A stretch of DNA of 64,000 nucleotides, taken from NCBI GenBank assembly GCA_033629205.1, contig CM066163.1, positions 108,710,358 to 108,774,357 on the forward strand. The letters are read 5' to 3'. Positions 35,401 through 46,708 of this stretch are shown in pieces. The notes under the pieces were generated by a model that worked only from the letters and a program-made list of their open reading frames with translations, did not search any database and had not been told where the DNA came from. This DNA is from Lithocarpus polystachyus. Lineage: Eukaryota; Streptophyta; Magnoliopsida; Fagales; Fagaceae. Every line of letters starts with the position of its first letter. Position 1 is the stretch's first letter. The position numbers were made by a program, and so were the translations under genes.

Positions 35401-35957
35401 GTTAAATTGTAAACTATATCCCTAAATTTTAGGGCTGTTTTGGATTTCACACCCTGAAATTTCAAAATTTAAATTTTATCCTCTGAAGTTCTATTCTGTT
35501 TGCATAAATAGTTCCTCAGTCCATATTTTTCATTAAGTGCCAAATGAACTTGTCACATGTGTTTAGCTTATCCAATAAAATGATGTCACATCATTTTTAT
35601 TATGCTATGCCATTTTTAATTATTTACATTTTTAGGATACAAAAATGATGTGATATCATTTTATTAGATAAACTACACATGCGCAATAAGTTTATGTGGC
35701 AATTAACAGAAAATATGGACAGGGAGCTGTTGATACAAACAGAATAAAACTTCAGATGGTAAAATCAAAATTCTGAAACTTTAAGGTGTAAAATCTTAAC
35801 ACCCCAAACTTTAAGAAGGTAAAATCTAAAATTTGAAATTTTAGGGTATAAAATCTAAGTATTTCCAAACTTCAGGGGATAAAATCTAAAATCTAAAACT
35901 TTAAGGTATGAAATCCAAATATCTCCAAATTTTAGGGGTGTAGTTTGCCATTTAGCC
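35401..35957. mobile_element. MITE related to the one at 3875-4315
   Basis: The ends GTTAAATTGTAAACTATATC and (reverse-complemented) GGCTAAATGGCAAACTAC match the copy A MITE. It is about 115 bp longer through internal repetition of TAAAATCTAAAATCTGAAAC-like units. No left target duplication remains. Confidence 0.65.
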
Positions 35958-36359
35958 TTACTTTTAAAACTATAGAGTTTAATTTGTTACTTTTTAAAAC
36001 CTAAGATTTTAATTTGTTACTTATCAAACTATAATGTTTAATTCATTACATTGTTAAAATGAAATTTCTCAAAAAAGAATTGGCCATAATTGATCTAGTC
36101 ATTATAGAGTCAATGAATTTTTTCCTCAATTTGTTGTTATTTTTATTTTTGTAAACCTTGCTCTTGTACAACTATTATATGTCTTTAAATACTCCATTAG
36201 TTCTATTATAATTTGGTTGTTCACTTTGATAGACAAATTGAAAATTTATATTGAAACTAAAAATGTTAAAAATTTCATTAATAAAATGGTAAAAGATAAA
36301 ATTTATTCTATAAAAGATCGTCATTGAGCATAGTTTTGATAGGAGTTTTTGTTGATATT

Positions 36360-36884
36360 ATTATTATTATTATTATTATTATTAAGAGGATTCAAAAAGT
36401 TAGTTATTACTTTTTTTGCTATCAAAAATACCCCTAAATTAATTAACTAACAACTTAAATATGAGGTTAAAATAGTAAATTGGCAAAAGAAAGTTAGTTA
36501 TTGTTTTTTTTACTGTCCAAAATACCCCTATCTAAAACTTAAAAATGGGATTAATATAGTAAATTGACAAAAATAATAAATTCCTACTTTTATGTTGAAA
36601 TGCCTTCCTGCTTCTAATAAACTCCTACTTTTACGTTGATTTAAATTCCTACTTCTACTCATTGGCTCCTTACAAAATATGATCACTTTTTTTGTTAATT
36701 TTAAAACTCCTTTAATCTACAAAACTCACCTCACGTATTTTTTTTTTACTTCATCACACTCTTAGATTTTTTTTTATTGAAAAAAATTAGAAATTCCAAA
36801 TTATAATAAATACAAATAATTAATATTTACTTAAAAAATAGAAGAGCCTCTGAACATGTGCGTGAGCGCGTGCTCAGAGGCTAG
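36360..36884 (+). mobile_element. Helitron-like insertion
   Basis: This block is absent from copy A and interrupts copy C within a TTA-repeat. Its right end has a GC-rich hairpin (stem GCCTCTGA / TCAGAGGC, loop with GTGAGCGCGTG) followed directly by CTAG, then the host T. Helitron 3' ends are a short hairpin followed by CTRR. A clear 5' TC end was not found, so the class is tentative. Confidence 0.4.
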
Positions 36885-37426
36885 TTATTATTATTATTAT
36901 TATTGTACATTTCTAATATCATGTTATAGAGCTTTTGTAAACTCATTATTGGAGTTTAAAACCTAATAAATTCTACTAAAAAATTATTTAGTAATATATA
37001 CGAAAAAGTTGATACTTTTGTGTGCAATACATTGTTGAAAAAAACTTGTGAAAAAACAATGGAATAACAAAGAGATAATTGGCTAAGAGCACAAATCGTC
37101 ATTTTCTTTAGAAAGTTTTTACCGCACACAAGTTTTATCATAGGATTCTGTAAATTTTTCCTCCAAGATACAATTAAGCCAAGATTTCTTTATCTCAAAA
37201 AAAAAAAAAAAAAAAAAAAAAAGCCAAGATTTCTACGAATAGTAAATTAGGAGAATTTTTGTTAATTTATTAAAAATGGTGTTAAAGTATTTAAAATCTG
37301 AATATGAAATCACTATTTATAAATAAGGGGTTATGCCCCTTCAGAAGAGTCACCATGATTTATTTTTCCATTAAGAACCGAAATGTAGCCATTAGAGATA
37401 AAGAAAAAAAAAAAAAAGCATAATTG

Positions 37427-37465
<39 letters not shown>

Positions 37466-37622
37466 ATATATACACACATATATATCAAATGGTACGAGTT
37501 AACTTTAGAATTATTTTTTTTTCATAAATTAATACATTAATTGACTTTGCTGGTTTCAATTAATTAAAATGAAAAAGTCATAAAATATCTTATCATTGAA
37601 TAAAAGCCTAAAAGGCCTCTAT

Positions 37623-38944
37623 TCTTCAATCTTCATGATGTTTGTCATCTGTGTGGGCTCGCTATCTCGTTTTTATAAAATTCCACCCTGGGCTGATCTT
37701 CTACTGGGCCCCATCTTGCTAATTTCTTCCGTTTTCTGCTCTTGGGCTTGAGTTCCTTGTTAAGTGAGGACGCACTATTTAGAAATAAAATATCAGGCTC
37801 ATCCCCTTACATAGTGATATCAGGCCCATCTATACAAATTATATTCTGTGCCTTCTACCCATTAAATAGAACTATAGAAGTTGAAAAGAAGGTTTGAAAT
37901 CAATTCATCCTCTTCTACTCTTTGCAACAATATATCATGCTTGTTGAAGGACCAAACCAGGGTCCATTCACTAGCACCGGTTCTCAATCTGCAAATGAGG
38001 CAAAAGTTAAAACCATTTTATTGTCCTCCATATTGCTGATTTGAAAACCTGTTAATCACTTCCTCTACTTTGCTCGGTACACAATTGCTCGGCATCCCAA
38101 CCTCCACCAATACCCCCCCCCCCCCCTTTTTTCAAACTTGGGATTAATTGGGGGGTTTATAGGTGATAGGTTGCTCCTCTCCCCAAGAAAGGGGCATTGA
38201 GCGGGGATATTTATAAGAAACAATATGTTTATATAATGAACATAGTTGAAATGAGAGTATTAAGATTGATGAATGAAAATATTAAAAAAGATAAGATATA
38301 AAATGATGAAATTCAATTAAAAAGAGAGTGGCTCTCGTTGAGGAAAAGAAGAGGGACAATTGAATGAGATGGTTTGGTAATGTGCAAAGGAAAATTAATA
38401 ATGAACCAATGAGATATAGTAATTTGATTTAAGTCAAGAGAACAAAAAGAGTAAGAGAAAGACGTACAAAATTTCACTAGTAATAATATTTAAATAGAAT
38501 AGAATGACAGGAAAAAAACAAAAAACAAAAAATAAAACATAAAAGATATTGATTAGTACCTATGGATCCATAGTCAAACTTCAAATGTAAGGATTAAGGC
38601 TTGATTAATGTTTTTAACTTTTTATTTTTAAATTACATATATCCAGGGTTAAGTACTAATTTTGGTTTGGTAATTATCTCAAAAATGAAAAAAAAAATAA
38701 ATAAATAAGAAAGGTTTTGTATCGTTTTTTGCTGACCTTGATTAGTGAGTTCTTAAAATAAATACACCAACCCTAGGCCCAAATCCGTAGCTAACCCCAA
38801 AGTTTTTCTCTGTAGGAAAGTCTTTATGTTAAGGCTAGGAGCGTTAATGCTTTTACTGCTAAAATAGTCATGCTTTAATGTGCTCTTCATATGCGTAGTT
38901 GGGTTCTCCAAGGGCGCTCGTAAAATCTGTTTAAATCTGTGCAA
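37623..38944. other. Non-coding spacer
   Basis: Contains a C-run at about 38107-38127 and AT-rich sequence. No recognised gene. The part next to 38945 lies downstream of the DUF247 pseudogene. Confidence 0.45.
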
Positions 38945-38959
38945 ATGCTGTAGCTCTGA

Positions 38960-40624
38960 TCAACACATGATACTGTCGAAAAGATTTTGAACAAGTGATG
39001 TTGCTGCACTGCTATCATGGAGGTGATTAAACACAATTTTCTTCTCACAAAGTAAATCCATATCTTCGGCAGTCTTGAATCTCTTGATAAGTAAACTCAA
39101 CATGGCAATGTAAGCTGTCAAGAGTTCATCTCCCGCAGAACGAGTTTGCTCAAATGCCATAATGTTTCCAAACAGAGTTTCTGTCCAATCGGATAATTCT
39201 ATGAGTGGGATTTCCAACAAATCGGTTTTGAATTCAAGATATATTAAGCATTTGCTTGAACTCACCTTAAACTTCACACCTGCCTCCTCTAGCTGTGTTG
39301 CAGAGTACCGAAGTTCATCATAAATATAATTTGTTGATGGTAGTGTCTCGGTTGAAGGGAGCTGAAAGATTTTAAGCAGGTCTGTGAAGTGTTTTACTTG
39401 CATTGCTTTATGTGGGGGATATTCGCTGATTGTTGAAGTACTCAAAGAAGTGAAAAGTAAACTCTATCAGGTCTTTTTCTGGGTACTCGCAAGTGGGAAA
39501 TGCAATGCTGAATAGTTCCCCAAAAACAAAGAATGGGAGTTGATTTTCAAGTAATACCAAGTCAACATAGAAATGCCAAAACCACGTTGCGTCGAAATCT
39601 TCATACCTCTCACTCGAATTATATATAGGAGAATTTTCAAGAAAAGCTCAAGATTAATGAAGCATGCATCCGGGCTAGCTAGCACGATCATTTTCACAAA
39701 ACTGTCACTGCAACAATCTCAATATCCCATATATAACAACTGCGAATGATTTCTTCCTTATCACCTATAAAGCGTACTAAATGCTCGTGGATATAAGGGG
39801 TATATATACTGGGGTGAGAGAGGAATGCGAAGAGTCAATTTTTCCAAAACAGAGTTCTTTGGCGGCTTGGGCTCGCGGCTTGATTGAATCGCGAGTTCAA
39901 GTCGCCAACCAACTGACTTGCCAGACTGGAATTTTTGTCCTGTAGTGCACCAGCTAGCATGACGGTTCAGATTCTGGCGGCTTGCCAGTCGCGAGCAACT
40001 AGTGAGACCAGTTGCGAGTTCTACTCTGTATGCTTCACTCGTGTGCAACTTTTGGCGGTTTGACAATCACGAGACACCAGTGAGATCCAGTTGCGAGTCC
40101 CTGTTCTGCTGCACAATCTTGAGCTTTTCTGCACACTCTCTCACACACTACCCTTACATGATTCTCACCTAAAATACAGGGTTTCTAAGAGCTGAATTAC
40201 AAGAAAATTGGCACAGAATAAAGCCAACAAAATGGTTGATAAAATTCAACCTTACAACCCTGGTCCGTGACAAGTAATCCTCTGAGTATCTCACTTTATG
40301 CTCTTCCAAGGCTTCCAATCTACTATTGCCATGGTGAAGAGGGCCAATTGAAATTACCTTCGGAGTGTACACATCATTCTTCCCTTGTCGAAGTTCATTT
40401 GGAATCTTGTAGATACGACATGAAGTTGATGATTGTCGAGCATGTGGTGAATCCTTTGCCTTCTGAATCATTTCTTCAATGTTCTTTGCCAACCGTTCAC
40501 GTTGAGTTTTATATTCACTTGATGTTGAATTGTTTGCTTCCATTTGAACTTCAATATTTTGATTTTCCTTATTTATTGAAGCATTTGCTTCTTTTTCCAT
40601 TTTCTTACTTCCTTGTTCTTCCAT
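38960..40624 (-). pseudogene. DUF247 (UPF0481) family pseudogene
   Basis: The ATG at 40624 opens MEEQGSKKMEKEANA and then RIYKIPNELRQGKNDVYTP and KVISIGPLHHGNSRLEALEE, the conserved start of the DUF247 domain (PF03140). After YLSRT the gene is broken by inserted LTR sequence (about 39793-40255). It resumes as LVRFIGDKEEIIRSCY, SFVKMIVLASPDACF, and in shifted frames VDLVLLENQLPFFVFGELFS. The last part (39445-38960) has LRYSATQLEEAGVKFKVSSS and DMDLLCEKKIVFNHL, ending early at a stop. Frameshifts, the insertion and the loss of the C-terminal membrane helix make it non-functional. The 5' flank resembles that of the better DUF247 copy at 46709-48019, so the two probably arose by local duplication. 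Confidence 0.87.
39793..40255 (-). mobile_element. LTR fragment inside the DUF247 pseudogene
   Basis: On the minus strand it starts TGTAAGGTTGAATTTTATC at 40255 and has GCGAGT/CTCGCGA motifs repeated several times. Its tail resembles the relics near 14250 and 46380. The other edge near 39793 has no matching target duplication, so it is a partial or rearranged LTR. Confidence 0.55.
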
Positions 40625-41701
40625 TAATCAATAAATTACTTGCTTTAAATTTTCTGATTACGAAGAAAGAGCCACCAGCATTAAAACTCTTTAATTTCAC
40701 ATCAAAATAATTTACTAAAATAAAAAGGTAAAATACTATATTGGTCTCTAAATTTTCACAAAACTTTTTTTTTTGTCCTTAAACTTTATAAAAAGTTTTT
40801 TTCTCTTTAACTTTGTAAAGAGCTTTTATTTTTTATTTTTTAGAAAACAAAATAAGGCTGAAAAAATAATTTATTTTCAATAGTTAAGGAATGAAAAAAT
40901 ATATTTTTTCAGTTTAGAGTTGAGAAACAAATTTTTGTTATATTTTTGAGACCAAAATAGTATTTTATTCAAAACAAAAATTATGTGGTCTATATGTTAT
41001 CTCAACTAGTGCATAACCCCGTGCAAACATGTAAAATTATTAATAATCGCAATTATATAATTCAAATTATACATTTTTTTTAGAAGGGGTTCAAATTAAT
41101 GAATTATATATGGTATTAGCTTACCATTTTTTTAAATCATATATTTCTAAAATATGTAATGGTTTCTCATATATATATGTATATGATTTAGAATTTAATT
41201 GGTTTTAGACTTTTCAATTTTTGCCTCCAATAATTCACTTACCACAAAAATTAACTTACTTGGACACTTGATGGAAAATTGGACTCTAATTGAAATTCAA
41301 TTTAGAATCTAATTGGATATAACAAAATAGTAATGTAAAAAAAAAAAAGGCCAAATCCCAAATTGAACTGGTTAAAAGTTAAAATTGGACTGGCAAAGAC
41401 AAAGACTACTAGAATAGAATAGAACCCTAGGAATTCAAAGATTTTTCCCAAAGTCAACAGCGGGAACAAAATTCCATTTCCAATCCCGCTAATAGAATCC
41501 TACCAATTCATTTCAATTCCAATTCCAATTCGTAACCGCTACTCGTTTATAAAACTGAACCGGTCGAATCACACCAAATTACCCTTCACTTTCCTACATA
41601 GACACTCTGAAATTGAAAAAAAAAAAAAAAAAAAAACTCTAGCCGAGAAGTAGAAGCACAAAGTCCATTATACAAAGTGCACAATCACCCACACACACAT
41701 A

Positions 41702-41744
<43 letters not shown>
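40625..41744. other. Promoter-side flank and AT-rich spacer
   Basis: 40625-40730 is similar to 48020-48160 upstream of the other DUF247 gene. The rest is AT-rich, with an A-run at about 41616-41636 and a TA run at about 41705-41741. No gene seen. Confidence 0.5.
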
Positions 41745-41745
<1 letters not shown>

Positions 41746-41887
41746 CATCATGCACAATGCTATCATATAAAGCAAGAAAGATAAACAGACATTGTCATAC
41801 CTAAGAAACGTGGCTCAAGCAAGGAACAGGAAAAGTAAAGGGTACAAAGAGAGGGAGAACCCTAATACATGCTCTAGAGAGGAGGCT

Positions 41888-41919
<32 letters not shown>

Positions 41920-44900
41920 CACTTTGGATAATCTACTGAACATTGCCCTTTATGGGCTTGCAACGTTGCCTTTTTGCTCGCGCTTAAGAGGTTGTGTCCT
42001 TGCTCCAAGTGTCCATATTCCATCCATGTATATGTAAAGACAAAAGAAACAAGCCAACAGACAAACAAAGAAAAAAACAAAGGAGATAGGGAGAGCATGT
42101 AAAGAACATACTAACAAAGAGAGCCAAAAAGGGCGCAAACAAAGCATGCTAAGCATATGAAAGGGAAAATAAGCGTGTCATCAAACAAAGAGGGTGTCCT
42201 AAGAGGAAAAATGTAGATTTGGATCAAGTGTCCATAGTTCCATTGGATTGGAATATGGACAATACACTGACTTATGTATGAATATGTAGGCAAGCGTGCA
42301 AAGATGCATAAGAGCTAAGAAAGCCAAACAGGTGGCACAAATTAAGCAAGACAAGCATATCAACATCGCATGGAGCAAAGAAAGGTGTGAATTAAGTACA
42401 CCAACACCACAGGGGTGTATCTCACAAGTGGTTACATCCAAACAAGCCCTAGGAGGGATGGATGCAACCACACAAGTAAGTGGCCCCAAAGATCGACAAG
42501 CATAAACCCACGGAGGGTACAAAGCATGACAAGGCCTAGATATAGATAGGCAAACATGGATATAAAGCATAGAAGCAAGCAAGAAAACATAGACAAGTAA
42601 AGGAAATGATCCAAACCCTTTTATATATGCCTAAGTGTATGGATGAAGGCCTAGACCACAAGATCTATATCTACACCCTACAAAAAGGGCCAAAACACAA
42701 GAAAGAGAGAAAATAAGAGATAAAAGGGGCTTTAAAAGCAAATGACATAGCAACCAACATGTAAATCTAGACACATGAACAAGGCATAGAGCACTCAAAG
42801 ATATAGATCTAAGCATAGGGACAGCAAAGAACACATAGGCATGTAGATCTAAGCATAAACATGACAAGGAGCCTAAAAGCAAGTAGATCTCAGCACAAAC
42901 ATCAAATTTAGACATATCCTAGCCCAAGAAGGCTAAGCCAACAACATCAAAGCGATGAATCATGGCATAACTAAGGAAACATGCTAGAGAAACTATAAAG
43001 ACATGCTAGGAAGTAAGAACATGCTAGGAAGAGCAGTAAAAGCATATTATTGAACAAGAAATAAAACTAGGAAAAGATATAAAAATAAAAGGGTGTGGAT
43101 TGTAGTAAAAAAGCTACATCCACACCTGTTGACAGACCAAGAATGTATTAACCTCTTGTAATAAATAAATTAATTAATTAGCCAAGTTTCTTAATTAATC
43201 AAATTAACATGCAAGGTGCGTGGTAGTACAAACAAATCACCAATTAAACTAAGTATGCAACGAAAAATAAATTAACACGGTGATTTGTTTACGAATGAGG
43301 AAAACTTACGCGGCAAAAACTCCACCAGGTGATTTTAAGGTTACCACTCCCGAGAATCTACTATTATCAAAATAAGCGGTTACAAGTAAAGGAATCCCAA
43401 TACCTTATACCAACCTACAGTTGAACCCTTACCCCAATACCCAATTGAACTTGTTCTGTAGTGAAAATCTCTCCTTTTCTCTCATTTTCAATGCACAGCT
43501 CCTAGTACGTGACTAGCCAATTGCGCGGATCCCAGTACGCGACTTGATAACCAACTTAAAAAGGATGTTGGCTGCAAAGTTATTCAGTTCATCTAGACGA
43601 TGAAGATCACGAAGTTGCTTGGTCACAAAACCCTACGGTGTACAAACACAATAGCTTCTTCAAAAGAAAGATGAATTAGGGCAAATTCTGTTTCCGGTCA
43701 CAATTTGCATGAACTTGGGCAAGTGTGTAACCTGTGACGGCCCTTAAAACAATCCTTATATATGTCTAGGGTTGTGAGAAAAGAAAGCACAAACATATAC
43801 CCACGGATTGAATTGAAATTAGCTCTGAAAAACTGAGTTTCATAAACCTCGATAGATAGCCATCTATCGAGCTAGCTGTCGAGTCACGGGCTTCAGTAGC
43901 TTTTAAACCTCGATAGATGCCAGCTGTCGAGCTTTAAAATGCAGCACTTTCTCACTTGTTTCTTGGACAGACTTGCATGACTTTAACACTTGAACTTGAA
44001 ATCTTGTTCCTTGAAGTATTAAGCACATCCTAGATCTACCCAATTATAAGTAAAGTGCGTTTTATCAAAAGATTAGCCAATTACATATAATGTTGACATA
44101 TGTTCCTAACATTGAATCACATATATCATAACACATGTAAACCTCAAATCCAAGATATGAAACCAAGGAGAGGAATATTGGGTGCAAGAACACTACCTTG
44201 GTTGTTGCTGAGAAAAGAGGAGAATCTAAGATGTTTGGATGTATTTGGGAGAGAAATTAGAGAGAGAACAAAGAGAATCTGCCCAGGAAAATTGCCCAAA
44301 ACGTTTTTTTTTTTGGGCAATATGAGGGGTCTAGAAGCTTTTATAGCTGACAAGTGACTCTTCAACTGCCGATGCACCTTGTAGGGCTACCGGCGACCTT
44401 GTTGAAATTAGTAGTTTTGGCTTTTCCTTGGCCCAGCTTCGGACGCATATTGGAAGGCCTTACAAAACTCAGATCAAGCGGATCTTGGTGTTCCTGGAAA
44501 GCTCTGGATGTCTAGTTTCTAGAACACTAAATTGAAAATCCGATGGTTGGATAAAAAGTTATGGCCTCGGGAAGCGTGTTGACGTGCTTTGCACGGTTTT
44601 CTAGATATCTTAGCTGTATTAACTTTGATTTCGACCTATGAATAGTTGTTGGAAAGGAAATTTGATAATATTTGCAATGACGCTGGTCCTAACCCGTTCT
44701 GACCGTTGGATCAAAATTAGGGTTTCTGATGTCTCTAAGAGTTAACCTTGGGTCAACCTTGGCCAAAGTTGACAAAAATCACCGAGTAGCTCGGGTTTGA
44801 TGTAGAAACATGAAAAACGTTATTTTGGGATGGTTTTGATAGATTTTGACTTTTGGTCAACCTGGGAAATTTTGATCAATTTGACTAGAAAAGACACTTT

Positions 44901-45033
44901 GAGTGCTCCGATGCCCGAACGGTTTGTGCCATGTCAATCTAGATGTTTCCTTGGCCCCATAGAGAAAATATAATATTTTTGAAATTTTTTAGGTTTGGCA
45001 CGCAAACGAGGGCGGACAAAATACGGTGTCTAT
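41745..45033 (-). mobile_element. Ty3/Gypsy LTR-like sequence, split by a solo LTR
   Basis: At its right edge the minus strand reads TATAGACACCGTATTTTGTC, close to the start of Tat/Ogre-type LTRs as I remember them. A TATA box (GCTATAAAAGC, about 44335-44347) lies downstream on the same strand. GTTGACTTTTGGTCAAC-like palindromic text is also usual in such LTRs. The left part (41745-43124) contains a GA run (about 41886-41918). The solo LTR 43130-44133 interrupts it. No internal coding region is present. Left boundary and class are uncertain. Confidence 0.42.
43130..44133 (-). mobile_element. Solo LTR of the same copia family as 1614-2583
   Basis: It matches 1614-2583 along its length (ACCAAGAATGTATTAACC, GGTGATTTGTTTA, CTAGATCTACCCAATTA) in the same orientation. 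It starts TGACAG where the first copy starts TGATAG. No primer-binding site or gag adjoins it. Flanks CCTGT (43125-43129) and CATGT (44134-44138) differ by one base and may be the target duplication. The element was reduced to one LTR by recombination. Confidence 0.72.
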
Positions 45034-45201
45034 AATAATTGTAGACTATTCATGAACAAAATCCCAGCATTGAATATCAGTCACTGCTTTAAGGAGGCAA
45101 ATACATGTGCCAATGTGTTAGCTAAGAAAGGAACCCACCAACAACAGGATTTGTGTTATTCTAGACTCTCTGCCTGTGGAGATTACCTAGCTTTTGCTTG
45201 A
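45034..45201 (+). pseudogene. LINE RNase H C-terminal fragment
   Basis: The frame reads CRLFMNKIPALNISHCFKEA, then NTCANVLAKKGTHQQQDLCY and a stop at 45201. The H-x-F-x-EAN-x-CA-x-xLAKKG pattern is the end of the RNase H-like domain of plant LINE ORF2. The rest of the LINE is missing (5'-truncated). About 90 bp of 3' flank lead into a TA run (45292-45327). Confidence 0.72.
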
Positions 45202-45290
45202 GAACCTTTAGGACTTTTTGTAATAGACTTTGTTTTGACCTAGTAGCTTTGACTGCTACCTAGTTTTTCTTGTGGTTTAATCTCAGGTTA

Positions 45291-45329
<39 letters not shown>

Positions 45330-45869
45330 CAAATACAAATAAAATATTATGGACATACCAAGCCTGCATGCTGCCTTTATAACTCTTAGGCATGTGTTCG
45401 AAAGCATGATGGTGTTTCACATCAACTAGAGATGGAGAGATAGTGAAGTTTATAATTCTTAGGCACCCCTTCCACATTATATTGTGTGAGTGTGTGCTAA
45501 GTGATGTATAAGGTGTTTACTAGGTCTTATTGGGCTATTTAAGCGATTACAAGGAGTTCCAATTGCAACTTAATTAGTTATTTTGGGCTATCAACATAGA
45601 CGTAGCTAACGCTTTCTTTGAGTCGTGATATAAAGACCTTGAAGTAGCTCATTGGGCTTGAAGGACTTGTGGTATTATAAATGGTATTAACCTTGTGATT
45701 ATTTTACACATGCAAGATTAATTAATTGCATTGAAAATAATAACAAAGGAATAAAAGTTTTATCTCTAAGCAATTGATGTGGTTGGAAGAGGAAGGAAGA
45801 GAGAATTAGGAATTCTAGAGGCATAACATGAGAAAAAGATAGATAATTGGGAGCTATGCTCAACCAAAT
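45202..45869. other. Non-coding spacer
   Basis: LINE 3' flank, a TA run and AT-rich sequence. No gene seen. Confidence 0.45.
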
Positions 45870-46440
45870 ATATAGTAAAAAAGGCATGATTTGGAATCAC
45901 ATGTTTCTACCATATATATAATCTTAAGAAACAACTACTCCCATAATGTCAATGCAATTATACAAACTTATTTTTTTTTTCCATCCATCCACTTTTCTAT
46001 CCTTAACTAAACATAAATGAGAGAAACTAAAATATTTTATATTCTCTCACTTTTTCATCTCTCCAACCAAACAGAGCCTAACTCTCAAATGGATTTCTAG
46101 GGTTTTATCTAAGGCTCTTACTCCAATTTTATGGGTAATGAGGGTATATATATTGTAGATGAAGGAAAACGGGAGTCAAACAGAAAAACAGTTGTTAGTG
46201 TTCTTGGTGACTCTTTGGCGAGTTGGCCTACCCGCTAGCCAGTCACTTGGAAGTCACCACCCAATCGCCAGAGGTACTGTTTCGAGCAAGTCTTCACCAA
46301 CTTGACACTAAGCCCATATACAATAAATCTTATATAAATACAGGTAAAATAATTGAAAGAATTACAATTAAATTGACACGAAGTTAAAGCCAACAAAACT
46401 AACAAGGAAAAATCACAACTTAACAAGTACTATTTCAAAT
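45870..46440 (-). mobile_element. LTR relic
   Basis: Text such as GGTAATGAGGGTATATATAT and a tail with GAATTACAATTAAATTGACA and AAAGCCAACAAAAC resembles the LTR pieces at 13380-14310 and 39793-40255. Ends were not found. It lies just downstream of the DUF247 gene. Confidence 0.45.
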
Positions 46441-46708
46441 TCATGTATGGTACAACGAGTTGAAGGAAGTAATTCGTTGGAGGATAGCCTTCAAACATCC
46501 AAGCATTTTGCTTAAGGATCAATTAACAACACATTTTATTAGCTAAATAATACAGAACTTGTCTACAAGGAAGTGGAAATACAATGAGGTATTATACAAA
46601 GGCAAATTTCAATTGCATTGGCAATAGGAATGAAAATTTATTGAGAAGCAATCCAACAGCCATCCAAATATCACAAGCTTTGAGGCTATGCTACTTGGAT
46701 GATAGAGA

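Larger units (their letters stand above)
35401..37622. repeat. Dispersed repeat, copy C
   Basis: It matches copy A from the MITE at 3875 through about 5400, in the same order and orientation. The match starts exactly at the MITE left border, and left of this border the flanks differ. Copy C also holds extra sequence: a block at about 36360-36884 (Helitron-like) and a poly-A run near 37197-37222 flanked by a short AAGCCAAGATTTCT duplication. Confidence 0.75.

Noticed and set aside
41874..42915. Cluster of minus-strand Leu/Cys-rich frames of 60-127 residues
   Set aside because: They overlap one another in different frames within LTR-like sequence and contain no recognisable domain.
44100..44377. 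Opposite frames of about 80 residues at the end of the solo LTR
   Set aside because: Both lie in LTR sequence, lack similarity to known proteins, and one crosses the LTR border.
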